From Streptomyces endocoffeicus (GTDB lineage: Bacteria > Actinomycetota > Actinomycetes > Streptomycetales > Streptomycetaceae): a stretch of DNA of 64,000 nucleotides. The stretch's first letter is position 1, and the number at the start of each line of letters is the position of its first letter. Both the position numbers and the translations under genes were made by a program. The DNA is taken from positions 124,001 to 188,000 of the forward strand of contig NZ_JAERRG010000004.1 in NCBI RefSeq assembly GCF_016741935.1, given 5' to 3'. Below, piece by piece: positions 34,961 through 44,499 of the stretch. A model generated the notes under the pieces. It was not told where the DNA came from. It made no database searches and saw nothing but the letters and a program-made list of their open reading frames with translations.

Positions 34961-35079
34961 GTGGTCTTCAGTCCTCACTAGTCCTCAGCGGACGGCCGTC
35001 CCGACGGCCGCTGGCGGTGAAGGGGTCAGCCGCGTGGGAGACGCACGACGCTGTGAGCCTGACGCGCTTGCTGTTGATG

Positions 35080-35107
35080 AGTGTAGTGGCGGTCGGGCCT
35101 TCGTCAT
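35080..35107 (-). promoter_or_regulatory. serA: Probable serA promoter
   Basis: On the minus strand ATGACG (35107-35102), 16-base spacer, TACACT (35085-35080), about 120 bases upstream of the serA start. Best promoter match in the 270-base serA/ilvC interval. Confidence 0.5.
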
Positions 35108-35163
35108 GTGCCGTTGCGGCAGGATCACCCGCACGTGGTGGTGCGCGATGGACAAAGCGCGAA

Positions 35164-35204
35164 CCGGGTGCGGCGGGGGTCCGGTGGACCCCCGCCGCAC
35201 CCGG
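35164..35204 (-). terminator. Terminator after ilvC
   Basis: Perfect 19-bp arms (35164-35182, 35186-35204) with a 3-base loop, 28 bases beyond the ilvC stop. It ends the ilvBNC operon before serA. Confidence 0.88.
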
Positions 35205-35232
35205 GGCACGGCCTCCGCGCCACCAGGCGCGG

Positions 35233-36243
<1,011 letters not shown>

Positions 36244-36311
36244 CTAGCGTGTGGGGTTGTGCTTCCCACCGTATGACGGGCGGGCGGGTGAAGGTTTCGG
36301 GGTCTCGCCAT

Positions 36312-36342
36312 ACGGTCCGGCGCGCGGGTGGCGCCGGACCGT
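36312..36342 (-). other. Hairpin between ilvN and ilvC
   Basis: Perfect 12-bp stem (36312-36323, 36331-36342) with a 7-base loop, no T-tract, 27 bases after ilvN. It may be a partial terminator or a processing/stability element that sets ilvC levels apart from ilvBN. Confidence 0.6.
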
Positions 36343-36369
36343 GGCTCCGCTGGTCGGGCGGGGCGGGGG

Positions 36370-36894
36370 TCAGGCGGACCGGTCGAGCGCGCGCAGGCTC
36401 CGGTCGGTGATGGAGCGGGCGCCGCGCCCTATGGCGATGGTGCCGGACTGGACCAGCTCCTTGATGCCGTACGGTTCCAGCATCTTGAGCATGGCCTCGA
36501 GCTTGTCGCTGCTGCCGGTGGCCTCGATCGTCACGGCCTCCGGGCAGACGTCCACGGTCTTGGCGCGGAACAGCTGGACGATCTCGACGATCTGGGAGCG
36601 GGTCTCGTTGTCGGCGCGGACCTTGACCAGGACGAGCTCCCGCTGGACCGCCTGGCCGTCCTCCAGCTCGACGATCTTCAACACGTTGACCAGCTTGTTG
36701 AGCTGCTTGGTGACCTGCTCCAGCGGCAGCTCCTCGACATTGACCACGATGGTGATCCGGGAGATGTCGGGGTGCTCGGTGACGCCGACGGCCAGCGAGT
36801 CGATATTGAAGCCGCGGCGGGAGAACAGGGCGGCGATCCGGGCCAGGATGCCGGGGGTGTTCTCCACCAGGACGGAGAGCGTGTGCTTGGACAT
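36370..36894 (-). CDS. ilvN: Acetolactate synthase, regulatory small subunit
   Basis: 174-aa regulatory subunit of acetohydroxyacid synthase. N-terminal ACT domain (HTLSVLVENTPGILARIAALFSRRG, NIDSLAVG) binds valine for feedback; the C-terminal ACT-like half (KTVDVCPEAVTIEATG, LEPYGIKELVQSGTIAIGRG) is complete. ATG 36894, 33 bases after ilvB. Confidence 0.96.
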   Translation of the reverse strand: MSKHTLSVLVENTPGILARIAALFSRRGFNIDSLAVGVTEHPDISRITIVVNVEELPLEQVTKQLNKLVNVLKIVELEDGQAVQRELVLVKVRADNETRSQIVEIVQLFRAKTVDVCPEAVTIEATGSSDKLEAMLKMLEPYGIKELVQSGTIAIGRGARSITDRSLRALDRSA

Positions 36895-36927
36895 GGGCTC
36901 GGTCTCTTCTCTCTCTCGGTCCTGGTC

Positions 36928-38787
36928 TCAGTCGTCCGCGCCGTCGCCGAAGTCCGGGCGGGTGTCGCGCGCCGCCAGGATCTCGTCGTTGGAGGTGCCG
37001 GCCGCGACCATCGGCCAGACCATGGCGTCCTCATGGACGATGAAGTCCACGACCACCGGGCGGTCGTTGATCGCGTTGGCCTTCTCGATCACGGCGTCGA
37101 GGTCGGCCGGGTCCTCGCAGCGCAGTCCGACGCAGCCCATGGCCTCGGAGAGCTTCACGAAGTCGGGGACGCGGGTGCCCATGCTCGCTTGCGCGGGGGC
37201 GTCGGGGCCGGAGTGCAGGACCGTGTTGGAGTAGCGCTGGTTGTAGAAGAGGGTCTGCCACTGGCGGACCATGCCCAGCGCGCCGTTGTTGATGATCGCG
37301 ACCTTGATCGGGATGTTGTTCAGCGCGCAGGTGACCAGCTCCTGGTTGGTCATCTGGAAGCAGCCGTCACCGTCGATCGCCCAGACCGTACGGCCCTCGC
37401 CGGCGCCGGCCTTGGCGCCCATGGCGGCCGGGACGGCGTAGCCCATCGTCCCGGCGCCGCCGGAGTTCAGCCAGGTCGCGGGGGCCTCGTAGTCGATGAA
37501 GTGGGCGGCCCACATCTGGTGCTGGCCGACGCCCGCGGCGAAGATCGTGCCCTCCGGGGCCAGCTGCCCGATCCGCTGGATGACCTGCTGCGGGGAGAGG
37601 CTGCCGTCGGCGGGCTGGTCGTAGCCGAGCGGGTAGGTCTCCCGCCACCGGTTCAGGTCCTCCCACCAGCCGCTGTAGTCACCGGCGCGGCCCGCGTCCT
37701 GCTCGGCCTGGACGGCGACGACCAGGTCCGCGATGACCTCGCGGGCGTCCCCGACGATCGGCACGTCGGCGACGCGGTTCTTGCCGATCTCGGCCGGGTC
37801 GATGTCCGCATGAACGATCTTGGCGTACGGGGCGAAGGAGTCCAGCTTGCCGGTGACGCGGTCGTCGAAGCGGGCGCCGAGCGCCACGATCAGATCGGCC
37901 TTCTGCAGCGCGGTCACGGCGGCGACGGTGCCGTGCATGCCCGGCATGCCCAGGTGGAGGTGGTGGCTGTCGGGGAAGGAGCCCAGCGCCATCAGGGTGG
38001 TGGTGACCGGGGCGCCGGTCAGCTCGGCCAGCACCTTCAGCTCGGCGGTGGCCCGGGCCTTGATCACACCGCCGCCGACGTACAGCACCGGGCGCTCGGC
38101 CTGGGTGATCAGGCGGGCGGCCTCGCGGATCTGCTTGGCATGCGGCTTGGTGACCGGGTGGTAGCCGGGCAGATCGGTCTGCGGCGGCCAGGAGAAGGTG
38201 GTCCGCGCCTGGAGCACGTCCTTGGGGATGTCGACCAGGACCGGGCCGGGGCGGCCGGTGGAGGCGATGTGGAACGCCTCGGCGATCGTGCGGGGGATGT
38301 CCTCGGCCTTGGTGACCAGGAAGTTGTGCTTGGTGATCGGCATGGTGATGCCGCAGATGTCCGCCTCCTGGAAGGCGTCCGTACCGATGGCCTTGGACGC
38401 CACCTGGCCGGTGATCGCGACGATCGGGACCGAGTCCATATGGGCGTCGCCGATGGGGGTGACCAGGTTGGTGGCACCGGGGCCCGAGGTGGCCATGCAG
38501 ACGCCGACCTTGCCGGTGGCCTGGGCGTAGCCGGTGGCGGCGTGGCCCGCGCCCTGCTCATGGCGGACGAGCACGTGCCGGACCTTCGAGGAGTCCATCA
38601 TCGGGTCGTAGGCGGGGAGGATCGTGCCACCGGGGATGCCGAAGACGGTGTCGGCACCCACTTCCTCGAGGGAACGGATGAGGGACTGCGCGCCCGTGAC
38701 GTGCTCGACGGGGGCGGACTGCGGTCCGCCGCTACGGGGCCGAGGCTGGGGGTGATGGGACCCGGGGGCCTGCTCGGTCATCGGCAT
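36928..38787 (-). CDS. ilvB: Acetolactate synthase, catalytic large subunit
   Basis: 619-aa ThDP- and FAD-dependent enzyme making 2-acetolactate and 2-aceto-2-hydroxybutyrate. The catalytic glutamate is in [27 protein letters not shown], the FAD-region [15 protein letters not shown], and the ThDP motif [15 protein letters not shown] ending in IINN are all present. ATG 38787. Its leader carries a peptide ORF and an attenuator, so expression responds to branched-chain aminoacyl-tRNA supply. Confidence 0.97.
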   Translation of the reverse strand: MPMTEQAPGSHHPQPRPRSGGPQSAPVEHVTGAQSLIRSLEEVGADTVFGIPGGTILPAYDPMMDSSKVRHVLVRHEQGAGHAATGYAQATGKVGVCMATSGPGATNLVTPIGDAHMDSVPIVAITGQVASKAIGTDAFQEADICGITMPITKHNFLVTKAEDIPRTIAEAFHIASTGRPGPVLVDIPKDVLQARTTFSWPPQTDLPGYHPVTKPHAKQIREAARLITQAERPVLYVGGGVIKARATAELKVLAELTGAPVTTTLMALGSFPDSHHLHLGMPGMHGTVAAVTALQKADLIVALGARFDDRVTGKLDSFAPYAKIVHADIDPAEIGKNRVADVPIVGDAREVIADLVVAVQAEQDAGRAGDYSGWWEDLNRWRETYPLGYDQPADGSLSPQQVIQRIGQLAPEGTIFAAGVGQHQMWAAHFIDYEAPATWLNSGGAGTMGYAVPAAMGAKAGAGEGRTVWAIDGDGCFQMTNQELVTCALNNIPIKVAIINNGALGMVRQWQTLFYNQRYSNTVLHSGPDAPAQASMGTRVPDFVKLSEAMGCVGLRCEDPADLDAVIEKANAINDRPVVVDFIVHEDAMVWPMVAAGTSNDEILAARDTRPDFGDGADD

Positions 38788-38857
38788 TCTCTTCTCGAAG
38801 ATGAGGTTCGGTGCGGGAGGGAGGGGGCGGGGCGGTGCACCGGGCCCTGCCGGTGCA

Positions 38858-38893
38858 ACAAAAAACCCCTCGTGCCGTAGGGCAAGCGAGGGG
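38858..38893 (-). terminator. ilvB attenuator
   Basis: 7-bp outer stem CCCCTCG/CGAGGGG and inner TGCC/GGCA stem (38866-38893), then TTTTTTG on the transcribed strand, 42 bases after the leader-peptide stop and 70 bases before ilvB. Standard attenuator geometry. Confidence 0.88.
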
Positions 38894-38934
38894 AGCGCGC
38901 CGGTGAGGGTCCGCAGGGCTTCGATGGGCCCTGC

Positions 38935-38976
38935 TCAGCCGACGCGCTGTCCAAGTACGAGAATTCGGGTGCGCAT
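38935..38976 (-). CDS. ilvB leader peptide
   Basis: 13-residue ORF MRTRILVLGQRVG with a run of Ile, Leu, Val, Leu. GGAGGG lies 8 bases before ATG 38976. I recall this same peptide from ilvB attenuation work in Streptomyces. Stalling on the Ile-Leu-Val-Leu codons (ATT CTC GTA CTT, rare codons here) would prevent the downstream terminator from forming. Too short for standard gene callers. Confidence 0.9.
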   Translation of the reverse strand: MRTRILVLGQRVG

Positions 38977-39009
38977 GGCTCCGACCCTCCCCCCGGCGCA
39001 CATCGGGTG

Positions 39010-42000
39010 TCAAGTGGGTGGGACGGGCGTCTCAGTATTTGAGCGGGTCGGCGGGTGGGTGTGCGGCTCCGTACGGCGCGGGCCGTGGGAGCCGCCGTGC
39101 CCGCCATGACCGCCGTGCCGGATCGGCAGGGCGCCGCCGACCAGCAGCGGGGGCTCCGGGCGCGGCACCGGATAGCCGCCGCGCAGCAGCGCCCGGCGCA
39201 GCCGGTGCTCGTCCAGCGGCCCGCTGAAGGCCGCCCCCTGGGCGTGGGTGCATCCCATACCGCGCAGGGTGACAATCTGCTCGGGCAACTCCACCCCCTC
39301 TGCGATGGACTGCATCCCGAGATCGCCGGCGATCCTCAGCAGCCCTGCGGTGATCTTGTGCAGCCGTGAGGACTCGACCACTCCCTCGACCAGTCCGGGG
39401 TCCAGTTTCAGCACATCGATGGGAAGCCTGCGGAGCGCCCTGATCGCGGCATAGCCGCTGCCGAAGCCGTCGAGGGCGATCCGCACCCCCAGGCGGCGCA
39501 GTGCGCCGAGGCGGTGCTCGAGCTCGTCCAGCGGCACCCGTGGATCGCTGTCGGTCAGCTCCAGGATCAGCGCGCCGGACGGCAGACCGTGGCGGGTCAG
39601 CAGGGTCTCCACGGCCTTGGGCGGCATCGACTTGTCCACCAGCCGGCTCGCGGGCAGCCGTACGCAGACCGGGACCGGATGGCCGTCACGGCGCCGCTGG
39701 GCGGCCTGCTCGACGGCCGCCTCCAGCATCCAGCGGGACAGCTCGGCGGTGCGGGCGGTGTCCTCGCCGCTCCCCCGGCCGTTGTCGGCGACCCGGAGGA
39801 ACTCGGCGGGGGTGAACAGGATGCCCTGGGCCGAGCGCCAGCGGGCCTGCGCCGCGACCGCGGTGATCCGGCCGCCGGCCAGCTCGACGACGGGCTGGTG
39901 CAGCAGCACGAACTCCCCGTCGTGCAGGGCGGCGCGCAGTCTGGTGGCGACCTCGGCGCGCCGCGCCACCTCGGCCTGCATCTGTGGTGCGTACAGCTCG
40001 ACGCGGTTCTTGCCCGCGGCCTTGGCGCGGTACATCGCCAGGTCGGCGTTGCGCATCAGGGCGCCGGGGCTGGTGCCGGGCTCGGCGAAGGCGACGCCGA
40101 TGCTGGCGGCCACGCGGACCTCGGTGCCGCCCTCGACCCGGTAGGGCTGGGAGAGCCGGAGCCGCAGCCGGTCGGCGATCTCCATGATGCGCTGCTCGCG
40201 GGTGCCCGCGTCCCCCTCGCCGTCGCCGAGGATGAGGGCGGCGAACTCATCGCCCCCGAGCCGGGCCGCGCAGTCGCCGGACCCGGACCGCACGGACTCC
40301 TGGAGCCGGCGGGCGGCCTGGACCAGCAGCTCGTCCCCGGCGTGGTGGCCGACGGTGTCGTTGACCGCCTTGAAGCCGTCGAGGTCGATGAAGAGCACCG
40401 CGGTGCCGGCGTCCGTACGGCGGCGGCCGGCGACGGCGTGCGCGACCCGCCGGGTGAACAGGGCGCGGTTGGGCAGATCGGTGAGCGGGTCGTGCTCGGC
40501 GTTGTGCTGGAGCTGGGCCTGGAGCCGGACCCGCTCGGTGACATCGCGGCTGTTGAAGATCAGCCCGCCGTGGTGGCGGTTGATCGTGGACTCCACGTTG
40601 AGCCAGTCGCCGGAGCCGGAGCGGAAGCGGCATTCGATGCGCGTGGTGGGCTCCTCGCCCGGTGCGGCGGCCAGGAACCGGCGGACCTCGTGGACCACGG
40701 AGCCGAGGTCCTCGGGGTGGATGAGGGAGGCCAGCTCGGAGCCGATCATCTCGTCCGCGTCGCGGCCGTAGACCCCGGAGGCGGCCGGGCTGACGTAGCG
40801 CAGGATTCCGGTGGGCGCGGCGATCATGATCACATCGCTTGAGCTCTGCACCAGGGAGCGGAAGTGGTTCTCCTTCTGGGCGAGTTCCTGGGTGAGCCTG
40901 ATGTTGTCCATCAGCATGATCGCCTGTCGGACGACGAGCGCGAGCACGACCGCGCAGGCGGTGAAGAGCACCACCCCGTCGATCGGCCGGCCGTCCATCA
41001 CGTTGAACAGGACCCCCAAGGTGCAGACGGCTGCGGCGAGATAGGGCGCGAGTGCGGCGAGCGAGCCCGCGATGGGGACCACGCTCTGCTGCGGGGAGCG
41101 GCGCGCCGGCGGCGGGTTCTGGGCGGCCTCGCGGCGGGCCACCCAGGGTGCGTACGCCAGCAGCGCGGAACCGGCGAACCACCCGGCGTCGAGTATCTGC
41201 CCGGAGCGGTAGTGCTCCCGCAGCAGCGGCGAGGTGAACAGCGCGTCGCACAGCACGGTGAGCGCGAAGGCGGCGATCGCGGTGTTGATCGCGGAGCGGT
41301 TGCCGGAGGAGCGCCGGAAGTGGAGCACGATCACCATGCTCACCAGCACGATGTCCAGCAGCGGATAGGCGAGCGACAGGGCGCCGCGGGCCACGGAGGC
41401 GCCGTCCGCGCCGAACTCCCCGGTGTGGGCGAGCGCGAGGCTCCAGGAGAGCGTGACCAGCGATCCGGCGATCAGCCAGGCGTCAAGACCCAGACAGATC
41501 CACCGGGCCCGGCTCGTGGGGCGCTTGGCGAGCACCAGCATCCCGACGATGGCGGGCGGCGCGAAGAGCAGGAAGCAGAAGTCGGCGACCGAGGGGGTCG
41601 GCACGGGGCGGCCGAGCACCACCTCGTACCAGCCCCAGACGGCGTTCCCCAGCCCGGCCATGGCCGAGGAGGCGGCGAACAGCAGCCATGCCGGGCGCAG
41701 CCGCCCGGCATGCCGGCGGCCGTGCCACAGACAGGAGGCCGCGGCGGCGAACGCGGCGGCGCTCAGCCCGAAGTCACCCATGACGAGGGCCAGTTGGGAC
41801 GATCCCCAGCCGACGATCGCCCCCGCCGCGTAACCGCCGCAGACCAGGGCGAGGACCACTTGCGGCAACAGCCCGGCCCCGCCGCCGGAGACCGACGGCC
41901 GGGCGAGCACCGCTCCCGTGGCGCTCACTGGACTGCCATCCACTGCGTGGCGGACCACTGACGCCTCGGGGCCCCCGGAAGCGGTATCCCCGCGGGCCTC

Positions 42001-42117
42001 GTCGAGTTGGAGAACCGCGCGGCTGCGCGGAAGTGTCGCGGTCGACGCCTGAGCTGCGTCGGGTTGTCGGTCCATCGGCCATACATCGCCCGTCGCCCCC
42101 CTCGAGTTCCGGTCCAT
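39010..42117 (-). CDS. cdgE: Membrane PAS-GGDEF-EAL protein (CdgE-like)
   Basis: 1035-aa membrane protein of c-di-GMP metabolism. About nine hydrophobic segments occupy residues 80-400, then a PAS domain (about 415-530; SDVIMIAAPTGILRYVSPAASGVYG), a GGDEF domain with intact [10 protein letters not shown] near 622, and an EAL-type domain. The EAL domain is degenerate: the EAL-x-RW signature reads VAAQARW and the DDFG motif reads LDGFG, so metal-binding residues are missing and phosphodiesterase activity is unlikely, although LKLD and AEGVE remain. No canonical RxxD inhibitory site precedes GGDEF. The gene position matches S. coelicolor SCO5511, which I recall as cdgE. A BldD-like palindrome lies 52 bases upstream. 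Confidence 0.88.
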   Translation of the reverse strand: MDRNSRGATGDVWPMDRQPDAAQASTATLPRSRAVLQLDEARGDTASGGPEASVVRHAVDGSPVSATGAVLARPSVSGGGAGLLPQVVLALVCGGYAAGAIVGWGSSQLALVMGDFGLSAAAFAAAASCLWHGRRHAGRLRPAWLLFAASSAMAGLGNAVWGWYEVVLGRPVPTPSVADFCFLLFAPPAIVGMLVLAKRPTSRARWICLGLDAWLIAGSLVTLSWSLALAHTGEFGADGASVARGALSLAYPLLDIVLVSMVIVLHFRRSSGNRSAINTAIAAFALTVLCDALFTSPLLREHYRSGQILDAGWFAGSALLAYAPWVARREAAQNPPPARRSPQQSVVPIAGSLAALAPYLAAAVCTLGVLFNVMDGRPIDGVVLFTACAVVLALVVRQAIMLMDNIRLTQELAQKENHFRSLVQSSSDVIMIAAPTGILRYVSPAASGVYGRDADEMIGSELASLIHPEDLGSVVHEVRRFLAAAPGEEPTTRIECRFRSGSGDWLNVESTINRHHGGLIFNSRDVTERVRLQAQLQHNAEHDPLTDLPNRALFTRRVAHAVAGRRRTDAGTAVLFIDLDGFKAVNDTVGHHAGDELLVQAARRLQESVRSGSGDCAARLGGDEFAALILGDGEGDAGTREQRIMEIADRLRLRLSQPYRVEGGTEVRVAASIGVAFAEPGTSPGALMRNADLAMYRAKAAGKNRVELYAPQMQAEVARRAEVATRLRAALHDGEFVLLHQPVVELAGGRITAVAAQARWRSAQGILFTPAEFLRVADNGRGSGEDTARTAELSRWMLEAAVEQAAQRRRDGHPVPVCVRLPASRLVDKSMPPKAVETLLTRHGLPSGALILELTDSDPRVPLDELEHRLGALRRLGVRIALDGFGSGYAAIRALRRLPIDVLKLDPGLVEGVVESSRLHKITAGLLRIAGDLGMQSIAEGVELPEQIVTLRGMGCTHAQGAAFSGPLDEHRLRRALLRGGYPVPRPEPPLLVGGALPIRHGGHGGHGGSHGPRRTEPHTHPPTRSNTETPVPPT

Positions 42118-42168
42118 CGCTGACGCCGTCAGGTCAGTGGCGCAGCCCCCGGTCGGGACGATACACCA

Positions 42169-42180
42169 GAGTGGTCACTC
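42169..42180. promoter_or_regulatory. BldD-like palindrome upstream of the GGDEF-EAL gene
   Basis: GAGTGGTCACTC; contains AGTG-G-TCACT on the plus strand and AGTGACCACT on the minus strand, close to the BldD half-sites AGTGA and TCACT with no spacer. Located in the leader of the divergent-domain c-di-GMP gene. BldD is itself controlled by c-di-GMP. Confidence 0.45.
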
Positions 42181-42274
42181 AGGGACATAGGCCATCTACG
42201 GACCGTAACCGACTAGGGCGTTGTATATACGGAGGGGAGTCAATCGGTGCCTGTATGTGGTGCCAGAGGCATGT

Positions 42275-43273
42275 CTACCCCGTCGTGGCGACGAGATGTG
42301 CCAGCGACTCGCCGCGCGCGTAACGATGCAGCTGATCCCTCAACAGCCGCTTGGCGCGCGGGAGGAAGGCCGACGTGGGGCCGCCCACATGCGGGGAGAT
42401 GAGCACCCCTGGAGCGTGCCACAGCGGATGCCCGGCGGGCAGTGGTTCGGGGTCGGTCACATCGAGCGCGGCCCGCAGCCGGCCCGACTCCAACTCCATG
42501 AGCAGGGCCTTGGTGTCCACGACCCCACCACGGGAGACGTTCACCAACAGCGCCCCGTCCTTCATCCGCGACAGGAATTCCGCCCCGGCCAGACCGCGGG
42601 TGGCCTCGGTGAGCGGGGTCACCAGCACCACCACATCGGCTTCCGGAAGCAGTCGGGGCAATTCGTCGATCGGATGCACCGGGCCGCGCTCGGTCGTGCG
42701 CGGGGAGCGCGCGACGCGCGCCACCCGCTCGCACTCGAAGGGCACAAGCCGATCCTCGATCGCGCTGCCGATGGCCCCGTAGCCGACGATCAGTACGGAC
42801 TTGTCGGCGAGCGCGGGACGGAACCCGGAGCGCCACTCCTCGGCGTCCTGGCCCCGGACGAAGTCGGGGATACCACGCAGCGAGGCCAGGATGAGGGTGA
42901 GGGCGAGCTCGGCGGTGCTCGCGTCGTGCACCCCGCGCGCGTTGCACAGCCGCACCCCGGGCGCGAGACCGGCCAGCGCGGGCCTGATGTGGTCTATCCC
43001 GGCGGTCAGGGTCTGCACCACCCGCAGGTTGGTCATGTCGGGCAGCGGACGGGTGCACACCTGCGGCGGCTTCATGTAGGGGACGCAGTAGAACGCGCAG
43101 CGCGCCGGGTCGGTGGGGAAGTCCTCGCCGCCGTCCCAGTGGGCGTATTCGAGGGTGTCGGGGAGGCCGTCCATCTCCTCGGGCGGGATGGGCAGCCACA
43201 CCAGGTCACGCGCTTCGGATGAACCGTGAGTCGAATCGTGGTGGCGGAACGTATCGCTGTGATCTGCACTCAT
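42275..43273 (-). CDS. D-isomer-specific 2-hydroxyacid dehydrogenase
   Basis: 332-aa NAD(P)-dependent dehydrogenase of the D-2-hydroxyacid family. Seen: VVQTLTAGIDHIRP, the Rossmann segment VLIVGYGAIGSAIEDRLVPFEC, VVLVTPLTEATRGL, LLVNVSRGGVVDTKAL with the catalytic Arg, the DVTDPEPLPAGHPLW Glu region and LISPHVGG with the catalytic His. Substrate not predictable (glyoxylate/hydroxypyruvate or phosphonate-like acids). ATG 43273 has no clear ribosome binding site. Divergent from an aldo/keto reductase 75 bases away. Confidence 0.92.
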   Translation of the reverse strand: MSADHSDTFRHHDSTHGSSEARDLVWLPIPPEEMDGLPDTLEYAHWDGGEDFPTDPARCAFYCVPYMKPPQVCTRPLPDMTNLRVVQTLTAGIDHIRPALAGLAPGVRLCNARGVHDASTAELALTLILASLRGIPDFVRGQDAEEWRSGFRPALADKSVLIVGYGAIGSAIEDRLVPFECERVARVARSPRTTERGPVHPIDELPRLLPEADVVVLVTPLTEATRGLAGAEFLSRMKDGALLVNVSRGGVVDTKALLMELESGRLRAALDVTDPEPLPAGHPLWHAPGVLISPHVGGPTSAFLPRAKRLLRDQLHRYARGESLAHLVATTG

Positions 43274-43348
43274 GCCAGGAGGCTATGCGATCACCGGCCG
43301 TTGGCAGAGGTTAGTTTGGGGTCCGAGGAACGGGAGGGGTCAGGCCAG

Positions 43349-44347
43349 GTGGAGCGCAGGAGAATCGGCGCGGCGGCGCTTGAAGTGGGGGCCATCGGCC
43401 TTGGATGCATGCCGATGAGCTGGGCGTACACCGCTTCGCAGCGCAGTGGCGAGCACTCGGTGCGCACCGTGCACACCGCGCTCGACTCGGGGGCGAGCCT
43501 GCTGGACACCGCCGACATGTACGGCCCCTTCACCAATGAGCTGCTGGTGGGGCGGGTGCTCAAGGAGCGGCGGGCGGACGCCTTCGTGTCCACCAAATGC
43601 GGACTGCTGGTGGGCGACCAGCACATCGTGGCCAACGGGCGGCCCGGCTATGTGAAGCGGGCCTGCGACGCCTCGCTGCGCCGGCTCCAGACCGATGTGA
43701 TCGACCTCTACCAGCTGCACCGGGCCGACCCGGAGGTCCCCATAGAGGAGACCTGGGGTGCGATGGCGGAGCTGGTCGCGGCCGGGAAGGTGCGGGCGCT
43801 CGGGCTGTGCGCCGTGGGCGCGCGGGCACAGCGGAGGGCGGGCGCCGGGATGCACGACGCCACGGTGCGCCAACTGGAGCGGGTCCAGCAGGTCTTTCCG
43901 GTCAGCTGTGTGCAGGCGGAGCTGTCGGTGTGGTCGCCCGACGCGCTGGAGGCGCTGGTGCCGTGGTGTGCCTCGCGCGGAGTGGGCTTCCTGGCGGCGA
44001 TGCCGCTGGGCAACGGCTTCCTGAGCGGAACGCTCACCCCGGGGCAGGGCTTCGAGCCGGACGACATGCGGGCCCGGCATCCGCGGTTCACGGCGGAGAT
44101 GATGGCCGCGAACCAGCCGATCGTGGCCGGTCTGCGACGGGTCGCCCAGCGGCACGGGGACGGAGTGACCCCGGCGCAGGTGGCCCTGGCCTGGCTGCTG
44201 GCGCAGGGGCCGCATGTGGTGCCGGTGCCGGGGACGAAGCGGGAGCGGTGGGCGGCGGAGAACTGCGCGGCGGCCGGTCTGCCGCTCTCGCCCGAGGACC
44301 TCGCGGAGATCGCGGAGCTGCCGCCGGCGCGGGGGTCGTGGGACTGA
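43349..44347 (+). CDS. Aldo/keto reductase
   Basis: 332-aa NADPH-dependent (beta/alpha)8 oxidoreductase. Catalytic residues: Asp and Tyr in LLDTADMYGPFTNELLVG, Lys in FVSTKCG, His in IDLYQLHRADP; later GTLTPGQGFEPDD and VVPVPGTKRERWAAENCAA match the AKR cofactor loop. GTG 43349 is chosen because GGGAGGGG lies 9 bases upstream and the N-terminus VERRRIGAAALEVGAIGLG matches the family start. Substrate unknown. Confidence 0.92.
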   Translation: MERRRIGAAALEVGAIGLGCMPMSWAYTASQRSGEHSVRTVHTALDSGASLLDTADMYGPFTNELLVGRVLKERRADAFVSTKCGLLVGDQHIVANGRPGYVKRACDASLRRLQTDVIDLYQLHRADPEVPIEETWGAMAELVAAGKVRALGLCAVGARAQRRAGAGMHDATVRQLERVQQVFPVSCVQAELSVWSPDALEALVPWCASRGVGFLAAMPLGNGFLSGTLTPGQGFEPDDMRARHPRFTAEMMAANQPIVAGLRRVAQRHGDGVTPAQVALAWLLAQGPHVVPVPGTKRERWAAENCAAAGLPLSPEDLAEIAELPPARGSWD

Positions 44348-44499
44348 GCGCGTCGCGCCCGGCCGCCCGGCGCGGGCCGCCGGTGGGCGTTCGGCCCTGG
44401 TCCGGGCCCGATTCGGGGATGGGAACCCGGCGCGGGTCCGCGGTGTATAAGAATCAGTGCCGTGCCGCGGCACACGTGCCCATGGAGAGGAACCCGACC

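Noticed and set aside
36328..38880. Plus-strand 850-codon frame opposite ilvN-ilvB
   Set aside because: Antisense to conserved biosynthetic genes; also crosses the attenuator.
42249..42380. GTG frame preceded by GGAGGGG and TATATA at 42220-42249
   Set aside because: The ribosome binding site looks good, but the translation is Arg-rich without pattern and overlaps the 3' end of the hydroxyacid dehydrogenase gene; no support beyond the start region.
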